A DNA stretch of 57,500 bases from Chromera velia (GCA_018398765.1 JAHBMJ010003327.1:1-57500), one strand, 5' to 3'. Positions 1 through 12,373 are shown, counted from the first letter of the stretch. Made by a program: numbers and translations. Notes: a model not told the origin generated them from the letters alone.

Positions 1-310
1 ATCCAGGATCGCAAAGAGGCCGTCGAAAGAGAAACTGGCTAGGCTGGCGGGACAATGGGACCGCACAGCAGAGAGAGCGTGCTCCAGTGCTTCACGGACA
101 GAAGGAGGCAAACTGCCAAGCAACGGGAGCAGATCGGACGCGTCTGGGTGGAGATCGGAAGTCTCATCCACAGATACAGGGTTCGAGAGAACCAGTAACG
201 ATGAGCAACTAGCAGACTGAATACCGTTGCACGAGGGAGGCACGCAGAACGAACGGGCTTCAGGAACAAAAGAATCTGGCCTTTGTGGGGCAGATGTTGC
301 ATAGAAGCCA
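1..310 (-). mobile_element. Copia-like gag/protease fragment, cut by window edge
   Basis: Read on the minus strand with codons ending at base 1, this stretch is open for about 100 residues and ends in SFSFDGLFAILD. The decayed Copia element at 44.7-53.1 kb has SFSFDGFVCFLD at the start of its protease (about 49.15 kb), just before its active-site triad. The two are therefore related copies. In both, an acidic/Ser-rich linker precedes the motif (SDLHPDASDLLPLL here). The catalytic triad and the rest of pol lie outside the window. The right boundary is approximate and no LTR was found. Whether the element is intact cannot be judged. Confidence 0.6.
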
Positions 311-2431
311 CGCTGCGCTCCTTGGCAATAGGGAAGACCGGAGAGGGAAGCCCCCATCGCGGGCCACACAATCCAGGACACCGATACGAAACGAGACCAA
401 GAGGTCACCTGGAAATTGCAGGCGAAGCTACTATGAGGTGTGTGAGTCTAGTGCTAGTGGGATTAGCATCGAGACTCACGTGCACACAGCCAGGACAATA
501 GGTTCGTCGATCGACACGTGAAGACTGGCAGTCCAGGTCTGTCGTTCTGTTTGGCAGTGGCTAGCTGTATCATTGAATTCGATCTGCTCAGTTAGGAATC
601 AACAGAGTGCCTTTGCATGCATGGATTCGTGCGCGGGCTGAGTCTGCACACTCTGAATGCTACGTTCGCTGTTTGCTGGCCCCGGAACGCTGTATAGTGT
701 GTGCATAGCTACCGTGGCACACAACACATAGTTCTTTTTCTATTATTTCAACGTCTTCTTACACAAAGTTTCAGCTTCTAACTCCTTACCAATTATGAGA
801 ATAAGTTTTTTGCGGAAATGCGCCGCTTTAGGGGGGCAAAAAGCACCTCACTCGCCCCCGGCATGCGAATTTAATTGTGTCTTCAATAAGGGTGGACGTG
901 GTAACTGAAAAGTATTAGGAAAATAAGTTGACATTAACTATTAAGTAGAATATAGTAGAATGTAAAAGAGAGAAGTTAAACCAATAAGCATATTGTTACT
1001 TGAATGGGCTGCAATATAGAAAGAAAAAATAGCTAGAGCTAAAAAAAAGTTTGAATATAAAAATTCTTGATATGTGCATGTTTTTGAGACATCGCATCCC
1101 AGCACCCTGGCAGGCACTTTGTCTACACTTTTTGGTATATTGAGAAAAAATCTAGATTTTTGGTGGGCCCACCCCAGCGTGGTATACCGGAACCAATAGG
1201 TGTTTCTGAGTCCGTTTGTACCCAAACTAAGATTCCTTGGTCGCTGGGCCCATACCTTTCATAACCCGGTCGGGCCAAGCCCATAAGGGCCTTTTGGAGG
1301 CGTATTATACACCGCCACATACGGTGTTGAGCTGTATATAAGCGGCGGTCCCGCTTAATTATGGTGGATTTGTGCATGAGCGCGTCGCAGTGCGCAGCTC
1401 AAGGACCTCGGCAAGTAAGAGTCCCGGGTTTGAGCCCCGGTTCGGTCTTTTTTTGTCTTAAATTGCACTTTTCAACTCCAAAAGTGCGAATTTTTGATGT
1501 ATGCATGAATGTATCTGAGAGTAGCCAAACTTCTGACCATCTGAGAGGTCTTTGGAAGAGTAGTAAAGCATCTGTACGGCTTATAGGACTAACTTCAACT
1601 CTTTGATCTATTGTGCTTGTGCGTTGGCTGGCAGGTGGGCTGTAGACGGGACTTTTGTGCACAGTTGGGACCTTTGTGCACTCTCAGTCTGCATAGGTCT
1701 GACCTTTGTACTAAGTTTGTAGAATCCCTGCTTACGTTTTTGTCGATCCATTCAGCTTCTCTGTTCTGTCTGTGTTGAGCTAGCGCTATTTTCTTTTAGA
1801 CGAGTAGCTAGCGCTTGTTTGCTGGTCTCAGCTGTGGAGGAGGAAGGATGGCTCACTTAGACTCCAAGGATGCAGGCAACCTTCCACCTGGGGCGCCTAA
1901 TACATCGATGTATTATAAAAAATAATCTAATAAATTCGTAATAATTCAACTTAGTAATAGTTTTAACTGTTTATTAATTAGTTAGTTTATTAGAACTTAA
2001 AACTTTTTAGATAAATTTAATGATAACGCTAGTGATGACGACTAGGATCATATATATATAGCAGGATGATGACGACTAATATCTTGCTTAAGAGATACTT
2101 CAGGAATTTATTTATACCCGCATCGAAAGACTAGCGCTGTTCCATATTTAGTCACTCAAAGCAAACAGCAGTACTAATTAGAGCAGTGAACACTATAAAT
2201 AAAACAACATTAACCAAACGTAAATCAAATCAATTAAATCTAAAATCAGCTAATTTCAATGATTGAAATCAACATCTAAATTTGATTGAATCTAAAAGAC
2301 GTGACTTTTCGGCCTGACACATGTTTTCAGGCGTGCATTAGGCCGGCCAGACACGCTTACATCACTCAGTCTGTATAATAAACAGACACGCTCCGATATA
2401 TGTAGACATTCGGACGGAAAAGCATGCTGTC
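311..2431. other. Intergenic; AT-rich, no gene seen
   Basis: I found no convincing coding exon here. Bases 900-1130 and 1900-2300 are AT-rich. A Pol III-type B box with a T-run lies near 1424-1453 (separate entry). The downstream end borders the stop codon of the large minus-strand gene, so about 2300-2431 probably holds its 3' untranslated region. Confidence 0.5.
1388..1454 (+). ncRNA. tRNA-like Pol III element (T-arm plus T-run)
   Basis: Bases 1424-1440 form a perfect tRNA T-arm: stem CCGGG (1424-1428), seven-base loop TTTGAGC, stem CCCGG (1436-1440). This contains a near-consensus B box. A run of seven T's, a Pol III terminator, starts at 1448. Upstream AGCTCAAGG (about 1396-1404) loosely resembles an A box. 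The bases after the T-arm (TTCGGTC) find no matching 5' acceptor strand, and I see no clear anticodon arm. It is therefore more likely a tRNA-derived element (SINE head or tRNA relic) than a working tRNA. Confidence 0.35.
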
Positions 2432-2866
2432 TCAGCTTTCCGATTCCAAACCAATCTTCAACCGACTACCGAGTGGAACATCCCACAAACTCTTCACCCC
2501 CGACCCTCCCCTGAGGTCACCCGACTCGAGGAGAGGGGACCCCAAGTCGAGACGGCAGAGGCCAAAGGGAGACGAGAAGCGGACCCCCGCACCCGCAGTG
2601 GCATATGCACTCGGTAGGCCCGGAGCACCTCTTCTCCTTTCTCTTAAATGCCCTTTCTCTTTTTCGGTCCCTTCCTTGGAGGTCTGCTTTTGCCTCGTCG
2701 GTAGTGCAAATAATTCAACAAGCAGAGAGAGAGGTGAGCAGTCCACTGAGGCCCCCACAGCGCCGTCAACGAAGGCACAGACCTCCACAAACTGAAGGGG
2801 GAAACGGTGAAGTCTGCAGACACTCACACACACTCACACACACACACACACACACAGAGGCACACA

Positions 2867-2897
<31 letters not shown>

Positions 2898-3022
2898 GCA
2901 CACACACATGCACACACACACTCACACTCACTCTCTCACTCACTCACTCACACACACACACACAAACACACACACAGGAAGCTATCGACACACACAGGAA
3001 GCTATCGACACACAGAGGTACG

Positions 3023-3057
<35 letters not shown>

Positions 3058-6000
3058 GCATCTTCCCGCCGATTGCGGAAGAAAATCAGCGAGTAAACGA
3101 CTGAGGGAGGGAGGGAGCGAGGCAGGGAGTCAAGGAGCGTGTGAACGGGTGGGTCAGTGAGCGAACAGACCCACCGACCACCCACCCATGCATCCCACCA
3201 GACCGACCGACCGACCGACCGACCGACCGCATGGGCAGACGGAGTTCCAGAGTTCCTGCTGCGTCTGCCCAGTAGGGTCCTCCAATTTTCGAGGGCGCCC
3301 CTCTCAGCCCCGTCTCCCCCCCCACCCACAGCGCCTCATCTGTCGGGAGTCCCACGACCCCCACCACGGGGGAAGAAGTAGTCTCCTCAGAGCTGTTTGG
3401 GGGCTCATGGGATGACGATGTGGAATCTCGGAGGAGTCTCAGTGGGCTCTTGTCAAAAAAGGCTACTCGGGTCCGTCCGTTTGCGTGCAGATACGCCTCG
3501 AAGGGAAAGGCCTGGAACGAAGGAAGCAGAAAGAAAGAAAGAGGTAGAAAGGAAGGAAGGAAGGAAGGAAGGAAGCAGAAAGAAAGAAAGAGGTAGAAAG
3601 GAAGGAACGAAGGAAGTAGAAAGAAAGAAAGAGGTAGAAAGGAAGGAAGGTAGGAAGGAAGGAAAAAGTGCGCGCGGATACTCACTGTTGTCCTGCGTCC
3701 GACCGACACAATTTACAACAGGAAAATCAACGTAAAGAGATCCATGCAGGCAGGGACAGAAATCATGAGGCGAAAGAAAAGCAGAAGAGGGCCACGAGAA
3801 TTTGACAAACAAACAACAGAAGAGGAAGGGGAATGGGTACAGAAGAAGATGGCAGGCAGAGACGAAGAGTACGTGAGCTTCTTTTCTTCAGGCTTTCTTT
3901 CAAACAGGTGAGAGAGAGGAGACTAAAGGGAAAAAGAAAACTCAACGCGCGAGCCCAAACAACCAACAGACTGAAGCACGCATCCCAACAGACCATACAA
4001 ACTTTCTTACGACAAACAGCTCGACAGGCACACAGAGAGAGGCGAGAAAGAGAGAGAGAGGCAGAAGAGACTGGAGAGACAGAGCCAAACCCCCTCCCTC
4101 CCTCCCTCCCTACCTGCAATCGAAGAAGACGGAAGGCTCTTTTTCTAAAAGTTCCCACCGCCCTCGACACTCCAGACACCGAGTCGAACACAAACCTTTG
4201 AAACTCCATCTGAATACGCCCTCCTGCTTTCTCTCCTCTCTCTTTTGCCGGTTTTGTTTTCCTCCTCCCCGCGGCCAGCGGAGACCCCCAACGAAACTTG
4301 CTTTGTGCTCTATTTCTTCTTTGTTGTCCCTTTCCTCCGGTACCTCCGGTCTGTCCCTGTGACTGCGACGATTCCCTTTGACCCTCCTGGCTGTCCTCCT
4401 TCCTTTCCAGACTCTCTTTCTTCTCTTCTGCCATTTCCTTCTCTCTCTCCTCTGCCTCCTCATAAGCCCTCTCTGCAGCAGTGGAGGGCGATGAGGGGTC
4501 GGACTCTCCTCGGGGGGTGGTCTCGGAGAGGGGGGAGGTCTGGAAGGGAAACTTGACGTTAGTTTTCGTCTTTTTGTCGGTCCTTGTCTGTGCAACGCTT
4601 TCGCTTTGCATCTTTTTTTCCCTCAAGAAACTGAATGCGTGTGCCTTTTTTGATTGAGAGCAAGCGAGGAATTGTGTTCGGTCGCCTCTCTGAGATCTCT
4701 GCAATCCGTTTGAGAGTGGGGGTTTTGTTTGACTACTGCCCTCACAAGAAGAAGCTGGCGAAGGACTGAGGGAATGTAATTCTGATTCGGAGACGGTCAG
4801 ACAGGCGGGCTCAAAGGACGCTGGTTGGGTTTTTTCGGCCTCTTTTCCTTTCTTTTTCTCCTTCTCCTTTCCCTCCTCAGGTACACTTTGTGGCGCTTCT
4901 TTTCCTGATATAGCTGTCTCTGCATCTTTCTCCTCTTCCTTCTCCTTTTTCTTCCTCGATTCAATGTCACCCGTTCCTTTTCCTTTCCTCTTCTGCAGTT
5001 GCGAAGAGGAAGAAGAGGCAGAAGGAGGCCGCGGGCTTCCAAGACGGACCCGCACACCCCCTATCAGAATTTGCCCCTTATTTCCCCCTATAAATCTGGA
5101 AGTCAACTTCGGAAAGTGAAAATTGAAACCCCTGGGCATCGGAAGGTTACCCAAAAACGCCCTTACTCCCTTTCTTTCACTTTGATTTTTCGCCATCCTT
5201 TGCTCGCTCCATCTCCGTTTCAGCAGGACAAACTGCTCCTCCACCGCATCTCCTAAACGAAAGTTCTGCACGCCGGACCACTCAACCTTACCCCACGGCT
5301 TCCACCCCACCCATTCCCCCTTCATCCCCCTTTCCCCCTCTCCCTCCACTACGCCGTTGTCCCATGCAGCTGCAGATCCAGGCAAACGGATTCCACAAAC
5401 CGTCCGCGTGCCCGCAGAGAGGACCGCAGCGTCCACCAACCCACTCGAAAATCTCCACAAACTCCGACCGCCCTGCAAATGTGCATGAGCGTGTAGATCC
5501 AAAATGGTCCCATTAAACGATTCGACTCTATCACCATGCATGCATTTATTGATAAGGGAGCGCAATACAAAGAGAAGAGAGAGCTGCATGTACATAAGGA
5601 GCCGGGCGAGTAGGCCTTCCTTGCCGGGACCTGACTGACTGCCCAACTTTCCTCAAGAGAAGAGCGCACTGACTGCATGTCAGAAGGAAAGGAAACGACA
5701 GAAAGAAAGCGAACGATGCAGTGCGGCCCGAGAGAGAGCAAAACAAGAAAGAGGCAAACCGGCAGGGAGGCAGAACAGGAGACCGCAAGAAGAGCTAGAG
5801 TAAAGCGAATGCTTTCCTGACTGCCTGTCTGCCTTCCTGCTGCCTTGTTTTGTCTTGGCTTGTCTGCCTTCAGTTGAAGGAAAAGACCTCCCCGTCCTGT
5901 CAGACCTTCTTTCTTGTTCACTCGCATCCCCTTCCGTCCCCCCACCCACTCACTGACGTTCCTCAGCCGAGCGAAAGACTCAGAAAAAAAGAAAGAAAGA

Positions 6001-7291
6001 AAGAAAGAACGAAAGGAAGAAACAAAGAAAAGAAAAACAAACACTGACTGTCTGACCTTCCATTTGAAAAGGGCTGAGCAACGTGCCTTCACCCCTCTAG
6101 AGCTTCTCTCCGGCCCCTCCCTCGCTGACGCTCCCTCAAATTCCCAACACAGCCGCCCTCTCTCCGCCCTCCGCTCCTCTCGGAGCTTCCTCTGTCTACC
6201 CGACTGGGCCGAATCTGCCCTCACAGCTGCAGAGTTCAACGCCAAATCATCGGGGGAAGGCGCCACACCCTCCACACCCCCTCCACTCCAACCGCCCTCC
6301 CAGAGCCGCTCAGGGTCGGGCTGAACTTTTCCACTCGCACTTTTGCCGTCTCCTAAAGGTGAACGCTCAACAGGCGCTTGTCCTTCCGAGACAGACCGCA
6401 CACCCGACTGTACCTGCATTTGCTTTTTCGGTTTGCGTTCTGTTTCCACCCCTCCCTCTTCCTCTTCACCTTCCTCTCCCTCAGCCTCCCCGATTGGACT
6501 TGAAAGAGGAAGAGGACCGCTGTTGTGCCTTTGCTTTTGCTTGTCTTTTGGATCTCGCCTGCTGCCCATTCTAAGTCCCTTTGTTCTCTCATTCCATCCA
6601 CACACAAGACGATCTCCTTGAGCCAAGACCGAGCTCACGCCTCTGCCTACCCATGCAAATAGGGGTCGTGTGTCCGGAACAAAAGAGTGGAACACAATCT
6701 CGACACCCGAGTTACCACAAAATTCTACACCAGAACCCGATGGAGAGGGACCTCCGTCCACTGTGTGCGCAAAAATTTGGGCGTCTGCATATCTGCAAAC
6801 ACGGTCAGTCAGTCAGTTACAAACACAGAACGCCACCATGCATCCATCTGTGCAGGCGCCAAAAAAAAAAAAAGTTACAAACACAGAACGCCACCATGCA
6901 TCTATGCAGGCGCCCAGGAAATACAGCAAGATTTCATTCTCACAACCACATGCCCACACAGTTAGTAGGGCACGTGAGCGACAAAAGGAACAAAAGAAAG
7001 ACAGAAGATGAGGGAGTAAGAAGAGAAGGAAGAAAGAAAGAAAGGAACAAGACGAGAGGGGACGAAAGAAAGTCCTTCCCTTGCTGTCCTTCCCTTCCCT
7101 TCAGTGGGCTGCGCAGAGATTTTGCTGGCCGGTTCGCGTGTCTCCTCTATTAAATTTTCGGTTCGTTCGATGGATCGACAGGCAGGCAGGCAGGCTTTCT
7201 CCATTCCTCTCGATCCTTTCCCTCCGACAAGCATTCCGTTCAAGAAGAAACACTGACAGAGAGAGGGAGCTCAATTCAAATTCAATCAACA

Positions 7292-7326
<35 letters not shown>

Positions 7327-8372
7327 GACAGCTAGGACAAACAATGAGAGAACAAACAGACCTCCCAAGTCCTCTGGCAACGTTGTCTGCCAAAAGAGAC
7401 AGACGGAATCCCTTCGAGGGCCGACCTCGACGATAACCGCCAACCTCTACTCCTCCTTTCTCCTTCACTTTCCCCCTCTCTCCCTGTCCACTACCAGCTG
7501 CCTGCCCTGTCCCGACACCTGACGGCATCTCTCTTTGTTCTTCCGCGTCCTTCTCTGTCTTCTGCACCGTCTCCGAAGCTTCAATGCTCAGCGCGATCTG
7601 CCTTGCAGAGCTGCTCACATACGCACGCACGCACACATGCACACACAGACACATACACACGCAGAGTTCTATGTTCTTTTACCCCTGTTGTCTTGCGAAT
7701 CTGCTGAAAAACACAAATGTTCGGTCTTCAATCATTCAAAGAACCCCGCTCCAAGAAGGAAGCTCAAGACAAAAAATACAAATGTTTGGTCTTCAGTCAG
7801 TCAAAGAACCCCGCTCCAAGAAGGAAGCTCAAGACAAAAAATACAAATGTTTGGTCTTCAGTCAGTCAAAGAATCCCGCTCCAAGAAGGAAGCTCAAGAC
7901 AAAAACAGGGAGAGAAAGCAAGAAAGAGAGGATAGAAGTGCCTCAAGAGAGGAAGAGGGGAGAAAAAGAGAAACAAACAAACAAACAAACAAACAAAAAG
8001 ACAAGTCAGCTAGGCGACAAAAAAAAGACTGACCCCCGAAAATTCCGATCTTGCACCGAGAAGAACCCGGTGGGCCTAGAGATGCCTGAAGGGTCCGTTG
8101 ACAGCTCCACGCCAACTGTTCTGCTTCTGCTCTTCCCCTCCACCACAGACAGAACCAGAGAAGTGTCCATCGTCTCGGGGCCTCTCACTAGAAGAATCTC
8201 ACTCGGAGACTCGGACTCTCTCTCTTTGTTGCTGGAGATTCCTTTCCGTCTTCCCTTCCCCTTTTGTTGCTTCTCGGCGTTGTCCTTCCCTTTTTCGATC
8301 CCCAACGAGGGCTTACTTCGCCTTCCCTTGCGCATCTGCCCCCCCAAGGGGATTCAGGCCACTCAGGCAGAA

Positions 8373-8409
<37 letters not shown>

Positions 8410-9710
8410 TGAAAGCAAATTACAACAAAGCCCTGATTGTGCAACTTGAAAAGAATACGCGAGAAGAAAAAAGAGGAAAAGAAAAGAAGAGAGACAAATC
8501 AAAAGAGCATCTCTGCATAAATTAATTGTCTTCTCCACCCATCTATTCCCCGCCTACTTCACACCCACTTGTTGTGCCATGAGTCTGTCTACTTCTTCCT
8601 TTGCATCCTTTGACGCACGCAAGGAAAAATTGTGTGCGTCACTTCACACCCACTTGTTGTGCCATGAGTCTGTCTACTTCTTCCTTCGCATCCTTGAGAG
8701 AGACCAGGCCAGGCACGACAAGATCCTTCGGGGAGACAGGCAGGGGCCTCTCCTTTGAGTTGGGGGAGAGTCTTCTCTCTGAGATCTTCAGAAAGGGCCC
8801 CGGCTTTATCAACATACGAAACCTGCATTCATTCTCGAGAATGAACTTAGGGGTGTGGGCTCATTGGTGTCTCTAATTGATTCGTTTCTTCGTGTCGTTG
8901 AGCTACTCAGTATGCATGAAGCTAGACAGGCGGGCAGGAATGCAGAATGATGGACGGCACTCAATGAAACAACGGACTCTCTTCCTTTCTTGATGCATTT
9001 CTATTTTTCATCTGAATATCCCTTTCTTTCCGTCTGCCGTTCCTCCTACCTTCTCCACTAGTTCGTCTGGTTGTCCCGTCTCTCCTTCGTTGTGTTCAGT
9101 TCACTTCACTTCACTTCACTTTTGCTTCCTCCCTTTTTGATTCGCTGAGCTGAAAAGCGTTCGAGGCCGACTAATCGACAAAGAGACCACAACTATGCCT
9201 TCACTCAGTCACTGACTTTCTGGCGGACTTCAGGTCTGTCGGTTACAATATTTCAGAAACAAAATCAGTTGGTCTTTCTCTCTCTCTCTCTCTCTCTCTC
9301 TGCCTCCGTGAATCATTCACTCACTCACCATCTCACTCTCTTTCTCTCTCTCTCATACACGCACACAGACACACAGACATACACATACATATACACGCAC
9401 TCACTAACTCGCTCACTCGCTCGCTCACTTCATGTACCCACCTCCTTTCGTCAATGCGCACGTGCCTATTTGGCTTCATGTTGAGCATCCTGGCGACTGC
9501 CGCCGGGTGCGTCCTGACTTTTGCCTCTGAGGGGGGGAAGACGACGTCCAGCCTGTTGGCCCTCCGCTCCCCTCGGGATTTCTCTTCGCTGTCAAAATCC
9601 TCGTCTACAGGGGCAGAGGGATCAGAGGCGTTCTGCACACACACACACGCACACGCACACACACACACGGTCGGTCGGTCGTTTGGGTCATTCAGGTTCC
9701 TGCCTGGTTT

Positions 9711-9750
<40 letters not shown>

Positions 9751-9811
9751 CTGCGTACAGAAGAGCATACCGGCAAAGAAGCACAGACACACACGTACAC
9801 ACACACACAGA

Positions 9812-9854
<43 letters not shown>

Positions 9855-9893
9855 ACACACACACACACACATACACACATACACACATACACA

Positions 9894-9944
<51 letters not shown>

Positions 9945-11736
9945 ACTTCCCTCCCTCCCCACCCACCCGCAGCAAGTGTCCCTGAAGGATCACGGGACTT
10001 TCCGAAGACACGACGGGCTCAAAGGCCCCGAAGTAGAGGACGACGGCGGTCTCTTTTTCCTTTTCTTTCTCCTCCGTGGTCTCCTTCCCTTTTCCTTCTG
10101 CACCTTCTGTTTGTGCCTCTGACCGCGAGGCCTTGGATGAAGATCTCGCGGTCTGCAGGAGAGAAGGGAAGTACAAAGGGGGGGAAAAGGAAAGCGTTTA
10201 CTTTCTGTATGAAAAAGAATTCTGTTTCTGAAAAAGAATTCTGTATGAAAGTAAACGCATGGAAGAAGATCTCGCGGTCTGCAGGAGAGAAGGGAAGGAA
10301 GGACAAAGGGGGGGAAAAGGAAAGGGAAAGAGGGAAACGAAACGATTAAACGAGGGGAAGGCAGACAAGAGGAAACGCAAGGAGACAATGAAGTCGGGCT
10401 GTGCGGGACCACCACGAGCGAATGAATGCACCAACTGATCGCACCGACACGGCCGGGTGCCCTGTCGGACCACAATCCCGCCATAATTTAAGGAGAAGGA
10501 AAGGAGAGTATCCAAAATGAATGAATGTAGAGCGCGAGGTTCTGCATGACGAAAACCTTCCAGACAATTTCAACAGGAAGAAGTCAAAGAAAGAAAGAAA
10601 GAAAGAAAGAAAAAAGGAATAGGCCCGAATCCCTGTAGCAATTTCCCCTCCTTTCCCCCTTTCCTCCCTCCCTCATGTCTCTCCGAAAAGGTCCCGCATT
10701 CAGGTCTACTTTCTTGACTAGTGCCGGGATCGATCAAAGATACGTCGACTGATTTGAATTGAATCTACCATCTAGACCATTTAATCTTTTTACCAGGTCT
10801 ACTTTCTTGACTAGTGCCGGGATCTCGGAGCTCAGCTGTGAGTAGAGGAAGCCTCTCTCTGAGTAGTACCTGCAAACCCTCTCAAAATGCACACGTTTGT
10901 AGCTACGAGAGTATGCATGCACATGAATCTTCGTGTGTGCCTGTGAAAGTATTTATTTGTGTATGTACTTATGTGGGTATGTGCGTTTGTATGTATGCGT
11001 GTGTATCTTGAGAGAGAGTCCCGTAAAGCTCTTTAAGAGTAGTGTGTGCACGTCAAGAGAGACTACATGCGAGTTACCAACGTTCGCACACCTCTGCTGT
11101 GAATGAACTGATTTTCGCCAGCGCCTCCCTGCCTGTTGGGAAAAACCCCAACGAACTGCTTCCTCTTACTCTTCCTCTTCATCCATTCTAGCCTTTGCAT
11201 GCAAGGACGTTTCTCCATACGTACACAAGCGATACGTACACAAGCACGGCAGGGACTCCATTGGCGCAGCACTTCATCAAGATGCCTGGCACAAAACCCC
11301 TTCTTTGTCACTCACGCAGAGTCCCTTCTGACCTCTTCACAAGTTCCCAGAAAGTGCCCAGTGCGATGTCATTCACCCCCCTCCACTCAGTCAAACCCGC
11401 CCGTCTCGCTAAGATCGTCGCAGTCTGGTCACTCACGAGACCGGAAGGGCCCAAAATTCGCACCGCCACCACACGCTCTCCCCTCAACCCACTCCCCCCC
11501 TTTCCTTTTTCCTTCTCTTTCTTTTTCTTCTCGTCCGCCTCCTCTTCTGCTTCCCCTGACGTCTCTCCCCTTTGCATCCAGCGCTCCAACGCCTTCTGAA
11601 TCCCCGATAGAGACAGAGGAGCGAACATGCCACCGCCCCTCTGCTCCTTCTCTGTTGCCGTCTCCGTGGAGTTCCCCCCAAACCCAAAGAAGGCCACAGT
11701 CTCCCGACACGCCCAGGCGACAGGAATCATGACCAT
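2432..11736 (-). CDS. 12-exon gene, large Lys/Glu/Ser-rich protein of unknown function
   Basis: I do not recognise the family. Exons in order: 11736-11316, 11285-11240, 10869-10794, 10152-9967, 9632-9442, 8822-8654, 8335-8034, 7610-7362, 6642-6057, 5472-4114, 3496-3228, 2813-2432. All have GT-AG borders, and the phases agree throughout (4236 nt, 1411 aa, TGA stop at 2432-2434). Globular-looking blocks are residues about 95-180 (exons 1-3, with ILGPSGLVSDQ and ILMKCCANGVPAVLVYY), exon 5, the start of exon 10 (about 743-890) and exons 11-12 (about 1196-1330, with ANGRTRVAFFD). Between them lie charged low-complexity linkers, notably residues about 900-1170. No membrane span is obvious. The start is the least certain part: ATG at 11736 was chosen as the first Met of the recognisable block, but the frame stays open to about 12.1 kb and further 5' exons are possible. 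Acceptors of exons 5, 7, 8 and 12 sit directly behind TG or CT microsatellites. Confidence 0.72.
2820..3056. repeat. (CA)n and (GA)n microsatellites in last intron
   Basis: About 150 bp of CA/CACT repeats (2820-2975) are followed by a 16-bp duplicated motif (AGGAAGCTATCGACAC, twice at 2976-3010) and a (GA)n run at 3025-3056. On the minus (coding) strand the TG-rich array ends directly in CTGCAG, the 3' splice site of the last exon of the large minus-strand gene, and so stands in for its polypyrimidine tract. Confidence 0.85.
3532..3664. repeat. GGAA/GAAA tetranucleotide array in intron
   Basis: Purine-only GGAA and GAAA repeats interspersed with GTAGAAA spacers occupy the intron just before the acceptor at 3497-3498 on the minus strand. 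Seen from the gene strand it is a long pyrimidine tract, so it probably serves as the polypyrimidine tract. Confidence 0.8.
6816..6914. repeat. Direct repeat of about 30 bp, two copies
   Basis: GTTACAAACACAGAACGCCA and the following bases occur at 6816-6845 and again at 6874-6903, each followed closely by CAGGCGCC and separated by an A-run. The pair lies in the intron upstream of the exon at 6642-6057 of the minus-strand gene. No coding role is seen. Confidence 0.85.
7713..7907. repeat. 65-bp minisatellite, three copies
   Basis: Three tandem units of 65 bp start at 7713, 7778 and 7843. Each begins ACAAATGTT and ends in AAGCTCAAGACAAAAA, with only a few substitutions between units. The period is not a multiple of three and the array falls in the intron between exons 8335-8034 and 7610-7362, so it is non-coding. 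Confidence 0.9.
8556..8695. repeat. Duplicated 3' end of exon 6 with its splice donor
   Basis: A 55-bp block at 8641-8695 is repeated at 8556-8610 with one or two changes. On the minus strand it covers the last 14 or so codons of exon 6 (KEEVDRLMAQQ) plus the GTGGGTGTG donor. The upstream copy (donor at 8653-8652) is the one in frame. The second copy lies inside the intron. Confidence 0.85.
9785..9942. repeat. Compound (CA)n/(GA)n microsatellite
   Basis: About 120 bp of CA-rich repeat are followed by an uninterrupted (GA)n run to 9942. The array fills most of the intron between exons 10152-9967 and 9632-9442 of the minus-strand gene. A shorter CA array at 9634-9668 abuts the acceptor of exon 9632-9442. 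Confidence 0.9.
10139..10323. repeat. Duplicated splice acceptor with hairpin between copies
   Basis: A block of 33 or more bp at 10139-10171 is repeated at 10265-10297. It contains, on the minus strand, the tract and acceptor CTCCTGCAG followed by the first codons of exon 4 (ACCGCGAGATCTTC). The lower copy (acceptor at 10154-10153) leads into the real exon. Use of the upper copy runs into an in-frame TAA within about 27 codons. Between the copies, 10194-10205 and 10247-10258 are exact 12-bp inverted repeats flanking two copies of AAAAAGAATTCTG. Confidence 0.85.
10701..10824. repeat. Duplicated 3' end of exon 3
   Basis: A 31-bp block is identical at 10794-10824 and 10701-10731. On the minus strand the first is the end of exon 3 (IPALVKKVDL), followed by the GTAAAAAG donor. 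The second lacks the donor and lies in the intron. Confidence 0.85.
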
Positions 11737-12356
11737 CAACCTACTGGGTGGGTCTCCGCTGTCGCCCCCTCCCTCTGCCTCTCCTCTCCCCCCGTCTGCA
11801 GGGCTTGACTGCAGTGGAAGGGGACACCGGACGGACGAGACGGAGAAAGGATCCCTTCCACATCTTCTCTCTCTCTGTCCTCGCCCAAACGGACCAGATC
11901 CACTACAGCGAAAGAATGTGAAGGCAGAATGCGGTAGTGCCAATTGTGATTGTCGGGTAGAACTCGTAAGTAGACGGTCCAGAAGAACCGCACAGCACAA
12001 AAAGAAAAATAGGAGACGGGAGCCGAACGAAACTGTGCCAGACTGCATGCCGGGCTTCCCTGCTGTTCTAAAGTCGCGATGGACACACAAAACAACCACA
12101 GGAACGAGGCGGACGAAAGTGGATTGCTGCGATCATGCCAAGTTGTTACATAGCCGTAGTCCTGTGTACGTAGCTTCTGAGAGGCAGCGGGAGCTTCCCA
12201 GTCTTAGCGTCTTAAAACAATCGATCGTTTAACATTGGGCTTGGTATAGACACTCTTGACTTTTGTCGCGGCGCGCTCGCGCTCTGCATGCGCGCGCAAC
12301 ATGCAGCGCTGTGCATGCCATGCATGTGCTGTTTCACAACCATGCGCACATCACAC

Positions 12357-12373
12357 GCACACACACACACGCA

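Noticed and set aside
3763-4113. Extension of the large minus-strand frame beyond 4114 as coding
   Set aside because: A good donor (CAG/GTAGGG) ends the exon at 4114. Beyond it the sequence becomes pyrimidine-rich, and the next exon (3496-3228) is in phase only when spliced.
6962-7243. Extra exon with SKISAQPTEGKG in the minus-strand gene
   Set aside because: No suitable donor follows it, and exons 7610-7362 and 6642-6057 join in phase without it.
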